Positions 44,146 to 53,026 of a DNA stretch of 64,000 nt are shown piece after piece. Positions within the stretch are counted from its first letter, which is position 1, and every line of letters begins with the position of its first letter. Source of the stretch: Nocardia sp. NBC_01327 (GTDB taxonomy: Bacteria > Actinomycetota > Actinomycetes > Mycobacteriales > Mycobacteriaceae). Location: the NCBI RefSeq assembly GCF_035958815.1, contig NZ_CP108383.1, positions 1,984,001-2,048,000 on the forward strand. Direction: 5' to 3'. A program made the position numbers and the translations under genes. A model generated the notes under the pieces. That model was not told the DNA's origin and made no database searches. It was given only the letters and a program-made list of their open reading frames with translations.

Positions 44146-45717
44146 ATGAGCGGCAACGACTTCGGCACGGGTGCGCCGGACGCTGCCCGTCCCGACCACG
44201 AGGTCATCGTGGTCGGGGCGGGGTTCGGCGGCATCGGCACCGGCATCGCCCTGCAGCGCAAGGGTATTCACGACTTCATCATTGTGGACAAGTGGGACCG
44301 GGTGGGTGGCACCTGGCATGCCAACACCTATCCCGGTGTGGCGGTGGACATCCCCTCGTTCATCTACAGCTTCTCCTATGAGCAGCGCGGAGACTGGTCG
44401 CGGATCTTCGCGCCAGGCACCGAACTTCGCGACTATGCCGAGGACATGGTCGACAAGTACGGACTGCGCGGCAAACTGCGGTTGAACACCACCATCGTGG
44501 CGGCCGATTTCGACGATGACAGCAGCCTGTGGCGCTTGACCACCGACGGCGGGCAGCAGCTCACCGCCCGGTACGCGGTGCTCGCCATCGGCGGTCTGGA
44601 ACGGCCGAAGATGCCGGATATCGAGGGGGTGAACGATTTCGGCGGCACGCTTGTGCACACCGCCATGTGGGACCACGATGTGGACCTGCGCGGTAAGCGG
44701 GTCGCCGTGATCGGCACCGGGGCGACGGCATTGCAGTTGATCCCGGCGATTGTGGACGAGACCGAACATCTGACCGTCTTCCAGCGCACGCCGATCTGGG
44801 TCTTCCCCAAGAGCGATTCGGAGGTCGGCTGGCTCGGGCGGCAGGTATTGGGCCGCAGGCGAATTCGCTCGGCGCTGCGGGCGGTCGGCAATGTGGGCAC
44901 CGAACTGGCCATGAGCGGCATGGTGGCCGGTCCGACCTGGCTCACCGACAGCAGCCGGCGGCTGGCGGAAGTGCCTATCCGCCAGTGGATGCGGGCGCAG
45001 GTCACCGACCCGGTGCTCCGGGAGAAGCTCATGCCGAAGTACGGGCTCGGCTGTAAGCGGCCCTCCATGTCCAACGACTATCTGAAGACGTTCAATCGAC
45101 AGGACGTCAGCCTGGTCACCGAGTCCATCGAGCGCATTACCGAAAACGGTGTGGTGACCGTGGACGGGACCGAGCACGAGATCGATGTGCTCATCTGCGC
45201 CACCGGATTCAAACTCTGGGAAAAGGGTTCGGTACCACCGTTTCCCATGCGCGGGCGGCGGGGCGTCGACCTGGAGACCTTCTGGGACGAGCACCGCTAC
45301 CAGTCCTATCAGGGCGTATCGGTTCCGGGATTCCCCAATGCCTTCACCATTACCGGTCCGTACGGATTTGTGCTCGGCTCGTACATCTGGATGATCGAGG
45401 CCACCGCCGCACATCTGAGCCGGGCCATTGCCGAGTCGAAACGGCGTGGCGCCACCGAGATCGAGATCCGGCAGGAGGTGCACGACGAGTACTTCGCGAA
45501 ATGCCTGCGCCGGCAGGAGAAGAACTTCCTGTTCACCCCGACCTGTGCCGGTTCCAACACCTACTACATCGATGATCACGGCGATTCCCCGTTCCGCCCG
45601 TCCACACATGGCGAGATGTACTGGCAGAACCGGCATTTCGATCTCGATGTCTATCGCTACACCGTGGGCGCACCCGTCCGCGCGGCGAGCGTCGTGCTGT
45701 CCGAGGAGGCGCTGTGA
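44146..45717 (+). CDS. Baeyer-Villiger-type flavin monooxygenase
   Basis: 523 residues from ATG 44146 with GAGGAA upstream. FAD motif 'VVGAGFGGIGTGIALQRKG', fingerprint F-x-G-x3-H-x3-W-D (FGGTLVHTAMWD) and NADPH motif 'VIGTGATALQLIPAI'. Class B flavin monooxygenase that converts ketones to esters or lactones. 28 bp after copy B. Its stop overlaps the following SDR start by 4 bp. C-terminal part (residues 430-500) is typical of the CHMO/steroid monooxygenase group. Confidence 0.9.
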   Translation: MSGNDFGTGAPDAARPDHEVIVVGAGFGGIGTGIALQRKGIHDFIIVDKWDRVGGTWHANTYPGVAVDIPSFIYSFSYEQRGDWSRIFAPGTELRDYAEDMVDKYGLRGKLRLNTTIVAADFDDDSSLWRLTTDGGQQLTARYAVLAIGGLERPKMPDIEGVNDFGGTLVHTAMWDHDVDLRGKRVAVIGTGATALQLIPAIVDETEHLTVFQRTPIWVFPKSDSEVGWLGRQVLGRRRIRSALRAVGNVGTELAMSGMVAGPTWLTDSSRRLAEVPIRQWMRAQVTDPVLREKLMPKYGLGCKRPSMSNDYLKTFNRQDVSLVTESIERITENGVVTVDGTEHEIDVLICATGFKLWEKGSVPPFPMRGRRGVDLETFWDEHRYQSYQGVSVPGFPNAFTITGPYGFVLGSYIWMIEATAAHLSRAIAESKRRGATEIEIRQEVHDEYFAKCLRRQEKNFLFTPTCAGSNTYYIDDHGDSPFRPSTHGEMYWQNRHFDLDVYRYTVGAPVRAASVVLSEEAL

Positions 45718-46652
45718 AGATCAACGATATCGATCCCCGGCTGGTGGTGGTCACCGGTGCGGGCAGCGGCATCGGCCGCGCGGTCGCCCAGCGGTTCGCA
45801 CGTGGGGGAGCGCAGGTCGTCGTCTCCGATATCGACGGGGATGCGGCGCTGGCCACGGTCGCGCTCATTCAGGCGCGCGGGCAGCGGGCCGTGGCCATGC
45901 GGCTGGATGTCACCGATCCGGCGGCATGGGCGGCCTTCGCCCGGGATGTGCACGCCGACCACGGTGTGCCGGACGTGCTGGTCAACAATGCCGGAATCCT
46001 GGTCAGCGGAGCGTTTTTGGATCTGGAGCCGAAGGATTGGGATAAGCAGCTCGGCGTCAATCTGCTGGGCGTCGTCTACGGCTGCCGGGCCTTCGGGCGG
46101 CTGATGATCGACGAGGGCAAGCGCGGGCACATTGTCAATATCGCGTCGGCGGCCGCCTTCACACCGACGCCGGTGATGTCGGCCTACTCGGTGTCCAAGG
46201 CCGGGGTGAAGATGCTCACCGAATGCCTGCGGCTCGAACTCGCGCCGAAAGGCGTTGGGGTGAGCGCCATCTGCCCCGGGGTGATCAATACCGGTATCGG
46301 AGACCACGCCACCACCGTCGGCGTCGATCCGGCGCTGGTCGAACGCGGTAAGGAGATCGCCCGGCAGGTGCAGGACATCGCGGCCCGGCTGCCGTTCTCG
46401 CCGCTGAGCCCGGATCTGGTGGCCCGGGCCGTGGTGCGCGCGGTGAACTACGACCTGGCCGTGGTGCCGGTGCGGGCCGAAGCCTGGCTCGGCTACTTCA
46501 TGCTGCGCATCGCACCGGGTGTCAATCGCCGTATCACCCAGCCGATTTCGATGGAGCGCATCGAATCGGCCGGGGCCTGGCTGCTGAATCAGTTCGGAAT
46601 CGACGCTCCCCGGGAGGTCGCCGCCGCCAGCAGAAAGGGCGCGACGGTATGA
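45714..46652 (+). CDS. short-chain dehydrogenase/reductase (SadH-like)
   Basis: 312 residues from GTG 45714 (GTGA overlaps the preceding stop). NAD(P) motif 'VVVTGAGSGIGRAVAQRF', catalytic NNAGI, S in NIASAAAF, and YxxxK as YSVSK. A C-terminal extension beyond 260 residues ends in a hydrophobic helix-like stretch. Alcohol/ketone oxidoreductase; in the pathway it may form the ketone consumed by the Baeyer-Villiger enzyme. 4-bp overlap with the next gene. Confidence 0.9.
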   Translation: MKINDIDPRLVVVTGAGSGIGRAVAQRFARGGAQVVVSDIDGDAALATVALIQARGQRAVAMRLDVTDPAAWAAFARDVHADHGVPDVLVNNAGILVSGAFLDLEPKDWDKQLGVNLLGVVYGCRAFGRLMIDEGKRGHIVNIASAAAFTPTPVMSAYSVSKAGVKMLTECLRLELAPKGVGVSAICPGVINTGIGDHATTVGVDPALVERGKEIARQVQDIAARLPFSPLSPDLVARAVVRAVNYDLAVVPVRAEAWLGYFMLRIAPGVNRRITQPISMERIESAGAWLLNQFGIDAPREVAAASRKGATV

Positions 46653-47713
46653 ACGCACGCGCACACCGGATCAAGGTGCGCGAAGTCATCAGCGAGACCG
46701 CCGACGCGGTCTCGCTGGTCTTCGATATCCCCGAAGATCTCGGACGCCGATTCGCCTACTCGCCAGGGCAATTCCTGACGCTGCAGGTGCCGAGCGAGCA
46801 CACCGGTTCGGTGGCCCGCTGCTATTCGCTCTCCAGCAGTCCGCACTGCGACGACCGCCCGGCCGTGACCGTCAAACGCACGGCCGGGGGATACGCCTCG
46901 AACTGGCTCTGCGACAACGTCGCCGCCGGATCCATACTCACCGTGCTCGAGCCGGCGGGAAACTTCGTGCCGCGCGGGTGGAATCGGGATCTGCTGCTGT
47001 GTGCGGCGGGCAGCGGAATCACCCCGATCATGTCGATTCTCAAATCGGCGCTCACCCTCGGCCGGTCGAAAGTGGTGGTGCTGTACGCCAATCGCGATCG
47101 GCAGTCGATCATCTTCGCCCGGCAGCTGCACCAGCTCGTGCAGCGGTACCCGCGGCGGCTCATCGTGCAGCACTGGCTGGAATCCGAGCGCGGGCTACCC
47201 GACGCCCGCGCGATCGCCGGGTGGGCCCGGCCCTACCGCAATCACGAGGTGTACCTCTGCGGCCCAGCCGGATTCGCCGTGGCGATCAAGCAGGGCCTGG
47301 CACAATTGAGGATCCCCGAGCGCGCGATCCGCCAAGAGGAGTACCGCTCGCTGACGGAGAACCCGTTCGAGCAGCCGATACCCGTGGTCGCGGCCGCGCC
47401 CACGGTGACCGCCGTACCCGCCCGCGCTCCGGGCGATACCCCGACAGTTCAGGTCGACATCGATGGCGATACGCATTTGCTGCCCTGGCCGCGCGGTAAG
47501 AAGCTGCTCGATGTGCTCCTCGACCACGGCATCGACGCGCCGTACGTCTGCCGCGAATCCGCCTGCGGCACCTGCGTCTGCCGGGTGGCGCGGGGCCGCA
47601 CGCGCATGCTGATGAACGAGGCCCTCATCGACGAGGAACTCGCCATGGGCCTGACGCTGGCCTGCCAGACCCTCCCCGAATCCGACGATCTGCACATCAC
47701 CTTCGATCAGTGA
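46649..47713 (+). CDS. ferredoxin-type reductase (FNR plus 2Fe-2S, KshB/HmpA-like)
   Basis: 354 residues from ATG 46649. Residues 5-100: FAD domain with RCYSLSSSP; 105-230: NAD domain with 'AAGSGITPIMSIL'; 275-354: plant-type [2Fe-2S] with Cys cluster CRESACGTCVC and a later C. Architecture equals PaaE/KshB, which feed electrons to oxygenases. Last gene of the operon. No oxygenase of the Rieske type is present, so the diiron PF10118 proteins are the obvious electron acceptors. Confidence 0.9.
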   Translation: MNARAHRIKVREVISETADAVSLVFDIPEDLGRRFAYSPGQFLTLQVPSEHTGSVARCYSLSSSPHCDDRPAVTVKRTAGGYASNWLCDNVAAGSILTVLEPAGNFVPRGWNRDLLLCAAGSGITPIMSILKSALTLGRSKVVVLYANRDRQSIIFARQLHQLVQRYPRRLIVQHWLESERGLPDARAIAGWARPYRNHEVYLCGPAGFAVAIKQGLAQLRIPERAIRQEEYRSLTENPFEQPIPVVAAAPTVTAVPARAPGDTPTVQVDIDGDTHLLPWPRGKKLLDVLLDHGIDAPYVCRESACGTCVCRVARGRTRMLMNEALIDEELAMGLTLACQTLPESDDLHITFDQ

Positions 47714-47746
47714 CCACCGCTCCGGCTCGACAATGAGGTTGCCCGC

Positions 47747-48949
47747 ATGCTTACTCTGCCCGAAGGGATCCGCGGCTCCGCCGACTCCCGCTTCGCCGCC
47801 CCCGTGCGCACGTTCTCCCGCCTGTTCGCCCACTATCTGCGCACCGGCGGGGCACTGTCGGTCTACCTGCACGGTGAGCCCGTGGTCAATATCTGGACCG
47901 GGACCGCCGATGCGGCGGGCGAAATCTCGTGGGAGGCCGACACCGCCGCGCTGAGCTTCTCCACCACCAAGGGCATCACCTCCCTGGTGGTGCACCGTCT
48001 GGTCGATCGCGGACTGCTCGACTACGACACCCCCGTCGCCGAGTACTGGCCCGAATTCGCCGACGGCGGCAAGAATTCCGTCACCGTGCGCGATGTCCTC
48101 GCGCACCGCGCGGGACTCTCGGACCTGCGCCGCGTCCTCGACCAGCCCGGTGATGTGCTGGACCACGTGCTCATGGAGCACCGCATGGCCGCCGCGACCC
48201 CCGACTGGACGCGCGGGTTACCCGTCTATCACGCGGTCACTTTCGGCTGGCTGCTCGGCGGACTGTGCCGCGCGGTCACCGGCCGGGGCATGGCAGATCT
48301 GTTCCGCACCGAACTGGCTGATCCACTGGGCCTGACCGGTCTGCACCTCGGCCATCCCGCAGACGGCACCACGGTCGCCGAGCTGGTCGGCCCGAGCCTG
48401 GCGGCCACCGGCACCCGCCTGGGCAGACCGCTCACCGCGGCCGCCGCCCGCATCCCCGTTCTCGGCAAAGCCATCAGCTCCATGCACTTCCCGGGTGGCG
48501 AAGAGGCGCTCCGCGGTCCGGTCCCACCCCTGCTGAGCACCGAAAACGGTGCAGCCACAGGCGTGTTCACCGCCGACGCCATCGCCCGCGTCTACGCGGT
48601 CATCGCGGGCGACGGCGCCTTCGAGGGCGTCCAGCTCCTCACCCCCGAAACCGCCCGAGCCCTCGACCGCTCCACCCGCACCAGCCCCGACCCCCGCCGC
48701 GCCTTCTGGCACCTCGGCTACCACCCGCTCCCAACCCTCGGCGCACCCCGCGGCTTCGGTCACCTCGGCCTCGGCGGCTCCGGCGGCTGGGTGGATCCCG
48801 CCTCCGGCCTCGCCGTCGGCTTCACGCACAACCGCCTGGACCTGTCCCTGCTCCCCCTGGACATGTCCCTCCTGTCAGTCCTGCTCCCCACCATCACCCG
48901 CTCCGCCGCAACCCCCGCCCGCCCCGTCCGCACAGCCCGAGCCGCCTGA
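47747..48949 (+). CDS. beta-lactamase-fold esterase (LipL/EstB-like)
   Basis: 400 residues from ATG 47747. Class C beta-lactamase fold: nucleophile SxxK as STTK ('LSFSTTKGITSLVVHRLVDRG'), YxV as YHAV, and a late HLGLGGSGGWVDP in place of the KTG strand. No signal peptide, so cytoplasmic or membrane-peripheral. The mycobacterial LipE/LipL group has this form. Separate from the upstream operon by 33 bp and possibly read through. Confidence 0.86.
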   Translation: MLTLPEGIRGSADSRFAAPVRTFSRLFAHYLRTGGALSVYLHGEPVVNIWTGTADAAGEISWEADTAALSFSTTKGITSLVVHRLVDRGLLDYDTPVAEYWPEFADGGKNSVTVRDVLAHRAGLSDLRRVLDQPGDVLDHVLMEHRMAAATPDWTRGLPVYHAVTFGWLLGGLCRAVTGRGMADLFRTELADPLGLTGLHLGHPADGTTVAELVGPSLAATGTRLGRPLTAAAARIPVLGKAISSMHFPGGEEALRGPVPPLLSTENGAATGVFTADAIARVYAVIAGDGAFEGVQLLTPETARALDRSTRTSPDPRRAFWHLGYHPLPTLGAPRGFGHLGLGGSGGWVDPASGLAVGFTHNRLDLSLLPLDMSLLSVLLPTITRSAATPARPVRTARAA

Positions 48950-48952
48950 CCC

Positions 48953-49046
48953 CCCGTCATCCCGGCATGCTTTCGGCCGGGATCCACCGAGATCGGCTGA
49001 GTACGAACAGGTGTGGATCCCGGCCGAAACGCGCCGGGATGACGGG
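48953..49046. repeat. long inverted repeat (palindromic intergenic element)
   Basis: Arms 48953-48987 and 49013-49046 (34-35 bp, about 31 matching; the outer arm begins CCCGTCATCCCGGC, the inner begins GTGGATCCCGGCCGAAA) with a 25-bp spacer. The element fills the gap between two convergent genes. The CGTCATCCCGGC form is one I remember as a dispersed intergenic repeat in several bacteria. Confidence 0.75.
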
Positions 49047-49050
49047 TGCA

Positions 49051-49089
49051 CGTTTCGCGTCAGTCGGGTGTGCGTTTCGCGTCAGTCGG
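49051..49089. repeat. two direct 17-bp repeats
   Basis: CGTTTCGCGTCAGTCGG at 49051-49067 and again at 49073-49089, period 22 bp, next to the long inverted repeat. Confidence 0.85.
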
Positions 49090-49098
49090 ACTGAATGT

Positions 49099-50340
49099 TC
49101 ACTCGGTCCGGGAGAGTTCCACGCGGGCCGCTGTCACCATGGCGGTGATGGCCGCCGGCAGTGTCTGTTCCGGGTCCGGGGCGAAGCGGGGGGAGTGGTT
49201 GGAGGGGAAGCGGGGTGGGATGGTGTGCTCGGTGAGCATGATGTGCTGGTCCTCCTCGGTGAAGCGGACCCAGTCGATGCCGCCGATATGCCAGAAGACC
49301 GAGGGGACCCCCGCCGCAGTGCCGAAGACGCCGAAATCCTCACTGCCGGTGAGGGGATTGTCGAGCGGCATATAGGGGACGCCGGCGGCGGCGAGGGTGG
49401 CCATGACGCGTTCGGTATCACCGGGTGTGTTGACGGTGACCGGGAAGTGGTCGTAGGGCACGAACTCCGGCGGCTTCGGCGCGCCCGCGCCCGCCGCCTC
49501 GGACTCGGCCAGGCGCTGCAGATCGTCGAGCATGCGCTGCCGTGCGGTATCGCTGAAAGTGCGCAGCGTCAACAGCAATTCGGCGGTCTCGGGGATGATG
49601 TTCGGCCGGGTGCCCGCGTGCAGTGCGCCCGCGGTGAGCACCGAGGAGGCGGGCACGGCGGACTGCCGCGCGGTCAGCGTCTGCATGCGCACCACCAGTG
49701 TGGCGGCCATGAGCAGCGGGTCCACCGCGAGATGCGGCTGCGAGCCGTGACCGCCGCGTCCGGTGAACGTCACCCGAATCGAATCGGAGGCCGCCATCAG
49801 CGGTCCGCTGCGGCTGATGACCAATCCGGCGGGCAGCGGCGCGACATGCTGGCCCAGCACGATGGACGGCTTCGGAAAGCGCTGCACCACACCGTCATCG
49901 ACCATGCGCTGGGCGCCGGCGCCGGTCTCCTCGGCGGGCTGGAAGATCGCCACCACCGTACCGGTCGGCCGCGGCCCCGTCGCAAGCTCCGCACACGCAC
50001 CGAGCAGCGCGGCGACATGCACATCGTGCCCGCACGCGTGCATGACACCGGACACGGTGGACGCGTAGGCCAGCCCGGTGTCCTCCTGCACCGGCAGCGC
50101 GTCCATATCGGCGCGTAACCAGACCACCGGTCCGGGACCGCCCTGCAGCACGCCGACCACCCCGGTGCCGCCGACCCCCTCGGTCACCTCCCAGCCGGGC
50201 AGCGCGCGCAATTCCTCGGCCACCAGCCGTGCGGTGCCGTGCTCTTCGCCGGACAGTTCCGGATGCGCGTGCAACTGGCGGTAGACCTGCAGCCAGTGCT
50301 CGCCGGTCGCGGGCTCGTGCAGTTCAGGAGTGGTCGTCAC
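49099..50340 (-). CDS. M20-family amidohydrolase
   Basis: 413 residues from GTG 50340, whose GTGA overlaps the stop of the transporter. A much longer reading in this frame to 51531 is only antisense to the transporter codons and is rejected. Zinc-peptidase signatures: 'VWLRADMDALPV', 'MHACGHDVHVAALLG', 'IFQPAEETGAGAQRMV', 'TGSEDFGVF' and the dimerisation domain. Members hydrolyse N-acyl amino acids, hippurate or dipeptides. Pairs with the transporter as an uptake-and-hydrolysis unit. Confidence 0.9.
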   Translation of the reverse strand: MTTTPELHEPATGEHWLQVYRQLHAHPELSGEEHGTARLVAEELRALPGWEVTEGVGGTGVVGVLQGGPGPVVWLRADMDALPVQEDTGLAYASTVSGVMHACGHDVHVAALLGACAELATGPRPTGTVVAIFQPAEETGAGAQRMVDDGVVQRFPKPSIVLGQHVAPLPAGLVISRSGPLMAASDSIRVTFTGRGGHGSQPHLAVDPLLMAATLVVRMQTLTARQSAVPASSVLTAGALHAGTRPNIIPETAELLLTLRTFSDTARQRMLDDLQRLAESEAAGAGAPKPPEFVPYDHFPVTVNTPGDTERVMATLAAAGVPYMPLDNPLTGSEDFGVFGTAAGVPSVFWHIGGIDWVRFTEEDQHIMLTEHTIPPRFPSNHSPRFAPDPEQTLPAAITAMVTAARVELSRTE

Positions 50341-51575
50341 GAGTGAATCTCCTTCGGGGGGACGGTCGCCGGCGTGCGGGCCGCGATCTTGGCCCAGAAC
50401 GCGTCGGCGGTTTGCGGGACCAGGGCCGCGGCGATGATCGCCAGCAGCGGCCCGATGGCCATGGTTTCGAAAGCCGTTGTGTAGGAGTAACGATCGGTCA
50501 TGAATCCGAACAGCGCCGGGCTGATGATGCCCGCGACCTGGCCGCCGAAGATGATCACCCCGGACGCCACGCCCATGTACGCACTCGGCAGCGCCCGCAG
50601 CGGCACCGAGAAGGCGGGCATATAGGCCAGCCCGGCCACCAGGCTCATCACCGTCGCCGCAATCACGAAGAGCGGGAACGGCTCCAGCCGGGGCAGGACG
50701 AACAGCATGATCGCGGTGGCCGCCATCGCGGGGATGACAATCCGCCGCGGGCGGCCGCCCATCCGATCCGATAGTCGCGCGCCCAGCACCACCCCGGCCG
50801 CCGCGGCCAGCGTCGAGGGCACCGCCGCCACCGCGACCATCGTGATCGACAATCCGCGCTCCTCCTGCAGGAAGGTCGGTGTCCAGGCGGTGACACCCCA
50901 CACCAGCACGTCGTAGCCGAAGAAGATGGCCGCGAAACCCAGCAGCGACGGCGAGAACAGCACCGCACGCCGGCCGGCGGCAGCCGTCGCCTCGTCGGCG
51001 GGAATATCGTCCTGCGGCAACGGTTCCGGCATCCAGCGCCGCCAGGCCAGGATGACCATGACACCCAGCACCGAGATCAGCCCGAACATCGCCCGCCAGC
51101 CGACGGTCGGCAGCATGACGCCCGCGAGCACCGAGGCCAGCAGAATGCCGACGGCATTGGAGGCATTGGTCCACCCGGTCGCGGTGGTGCGCTGTTCCGG
51201 CGTGGTGCGTTCGGCCAGCGCCTTGAGCGCGGCGGCCGGGAACACACCCTGCACCAGGCCGAACAGGAACCGCATGCACAGCAGCGCCGCGAAAGACCAT
51301 GCGATGGCGGTCAACCCGGTGAACACGGACCATGCGACCAGTCCGATGGTGCCGACCTTCAGCGCACCGTAGCGGTCCGCGAGCAGTCCGCCCGGCACCT
51401 GCACCGCCGCGTACGCGACGAAGAACACCGACACCAGCAGACCCAGCTGAGTGTGGTCGAGACCGAGGTCGCGGCCGATCGACGGCAACGCGAAATTGAT
51501 CACGGTCCGGTCGATGTAGTCGACGACCCATGCCGCGAACAGCAGCATGACGGTCAGCCGGGTGGTACGTGGCAT
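50337..51575 (-). CDS. MFS transporter (anion:cation symporter type)
   Basis: 412 residues from ATG 51575. Twelve-helix MFS pattern: 'WVVDYIDRTVINFALPSIGRDLGLDHTQLGLL' at the N-terminus and the signature 'GGLLADRYGALKVGTIGLV'. Family of organic acid transporters (ACS). 4-bp overlap with the M20 hydrolase downstream indicates co-transcription: the imported substrate, probably an N-acylated amino acid, would be cleaved inside. Confidence 0.9.
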   Translation of the reverse strand: MPRTTRLTVMLLFAAWVVDYIDRTVINFALPSIGRDLGLDHTQLGLLVSVFFVAYAAVQVPGGLLADRYGALKVGTIGLVAWSVFTGLTAIAWSFAALLCMRFLFGLVQGVFPAAALKALAERTTPEQRTTATGWTNASNAVGILLASVLAGVMLPTVGWRAMFGLISVLGVMVILAWRRWMPEPLPQDDIPADEATAAAGRRAVLFSPSLLGFAAIFFGYDVLVWGVTAWTPTFLQEERGLSITMVAVAAVPSTLAAAAGVVLGARLSDRMGGRPRRIVIPAMAATAIMLFVLPRLEPFPLFVIAATVMSLVAGLAYMPAFSVPLRALPSAYMGVASGVIIFGGQVAGIISPALFGFMTDRYSYTTAFETMAIGPLLAIIAAALVPQTADAFWAKIAARTPATVPPKEIHS

Positions 51576-51630
51576 CGTTGCCCCTTCATGAGACGGAGCC
51601 CTGACGCGGCCTCTACGCGCGAATGCCACA

Positions 51631-52734
51631 ATGACCTCCATGGCCGAGAATATGGCTGAAACGCCGGATATCGCCATACCGGATGGACTCACGCCGGAAT
51701 CCGCCGCCCAGGCGCCCTTCGGTGAGACCGACCTGGATCTGGTGAACGCGCTGCAGATCAATCCGCGTGCGTCCTGGACCCGTATCGGCGCCTCCCTCGA
51801 ATTGGACGCCACCACCGCCGCGCGCCGCTGGCAGCGGCTCACCGACGCCGGTCTGGCCTGGCTGACGGCCTACGGCATGGAGTTCGCCATCGTCGGTTAT
51901 GTCCGGCTGCGCTGCCGGCCCGAGGCGCTGGCCGCACTCTCCGAGCAGGTGTGCGCCAGTCCGTACATCTTCTCGGTGGAGCGCACCAGCGGCCGCTATC
52001 AGCTGCAACTCTCGGTGGCCGCCGAAGACCTTGCCGCCCTGGACGATTTCGCGGTCGACTTCCTGGGTGGGCTGCGCGGCGTGGCCGAGGTGTGCGTCTC
52101 GGTGGGCCTGCACATCTATGTGGAGGGCGGGCAGTGGCGGCCGCAGGCGCTCGATCCCGTCCAGCGCACCCTGCTCACGGACGGACCGCAGCCGCGGCGC
52201 GGTTCGCCGTTCCCGCCCCCGCGCACCCGCGCGGGGGACCGGGACCTGGTGCTGGCGCTGTCGGCCGACGGTCGCCGCAGCGCCGCCGACCTCGCCCAGG
52301 ACACCGGTCTGAGTGAGACGACGGTGCGCCGCCGTCTCGTGGAGATGACCCGTTCGGGCCGCCTGCTGATCCGCTGCGACTTCGCCCAGCAGTCCGCCGG
52401 GTGGACGGTGAACACCAACTTCTGGGCCCGATTGCCCGCCGGCGAACTGCACGCGCTCGGCGCCGAGCTCGCGCAATGGCCCGAGATTCGGCTGTGTGCG
52501 GCCACCACCGATGCCGGCAATGTGCTGATCATTGCCTGGCTGCGCACGCAGCACGAATGCATCCTCCTGGAAAACCGTCTGGCGCAAAGCTTTCCGAATC
52601 TGCACATTACCGAGCGGCAGCTCACGCTGCGCGCCCTCAAACGTATGGGCAGGCTGCTGAGCCCGGCGGGCCGCGCCGTCGGACATGTGCCCTTCGCAGT
52701 CTGGCCGTCCCTGGTTGCGGGCCGGGCAACATAG
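51631..52734 (+). CDS. Lrp/AsnC-family regulator with duplicated core
   Basis: 367 residues from ATG 51631 (ATG 51640 is an alternative). About twice the usual Lrp length: two winged helices ('LDLVNALQINPRASWTRIGASLELDATTAARRWQRL' and 'DRDLVLALSADGRRSAADLAQDTGLSETTVRRRLVEM') each followed by a sensor domain. Divergent by 55 bp from the MFS-M20 pair and probably its regulator, as is common for amino-acid catabolic pairs. Confidence 0.87.
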   Translation: MTSMAENMAETPDIAIPDGLTPESAAQAPFGETDLDLVNALQINPRASWTRIGASLELDATTAARRWQRLTDAGLAWLTAYGMEFAIVGYVRLRCRPEALAALSEQVCASPYIFSVERTSGRYQLQLSVAAEDLAALDDFAVDFLGGLRGVAEVCVSVGLHIYVEGGQWRPQALDPVQRTLLTDGPQPRRGSPFPPPRTRAGDRDLVLALSADGRRSAADLAQDTGLSETTVRRRLVEMTRSGRLLIRCDFAQQSAGWTVNTNFWARLPAGELHALGAELAQWPEIRLCAATTDAGNVLIIAWLRTQHECILLENRLAQSFPNLHITERQLTLRALKRMGRLLSPAGRAVGHVPFAVWPSLVAGRAT

Positions 52735-52975
52735 GGGCACACCCGAACGAACTTCTGTGGGTCGGATTGAACCCGACCGCCGCCCACATCGTTGAACCTC
52801 ATGAGTGATCGCGAACCGGTTGCGGCAGCGAGGCCGATGCGGAGGGCAGCACCTCCGGATCGAGGCCCTACCGGACTTCGCTCAATGGGGCTTTCGCGCG
52901 CCTGAAGTTGCTGTGTACCAGCGCTTTTCAGGCAATATGTGACCTGCAACACATTGCGGGAGGCAACTGATCGTG

Positions 52976-52997
52976 GATACATTGTGGACGATGTATC
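52976..52997. promoter_or_regulatory. candidate operator of the ThDP cluster
   Basis: GATACA-N10-TGTATC, 30 bp upstream of the preferred ThDP-enzyme start. A spaced palindrome of this size in the leader suits a MarR/OhrR dimer such as the one encoded in the same operon. Confidence 0.4.
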
Positions 52998-53026
52998 GGG
53001 GGCAATGTAATTCGAAACGGGGAATT

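Noticed and set aside
49099..51531. 810-residue 'fusion' of transporter and amidohydrolase
   Set aside because: The upstream part is a frame-shifted shadow of the MFS gene; the true genes overlap by GTGA at 50337-50340.
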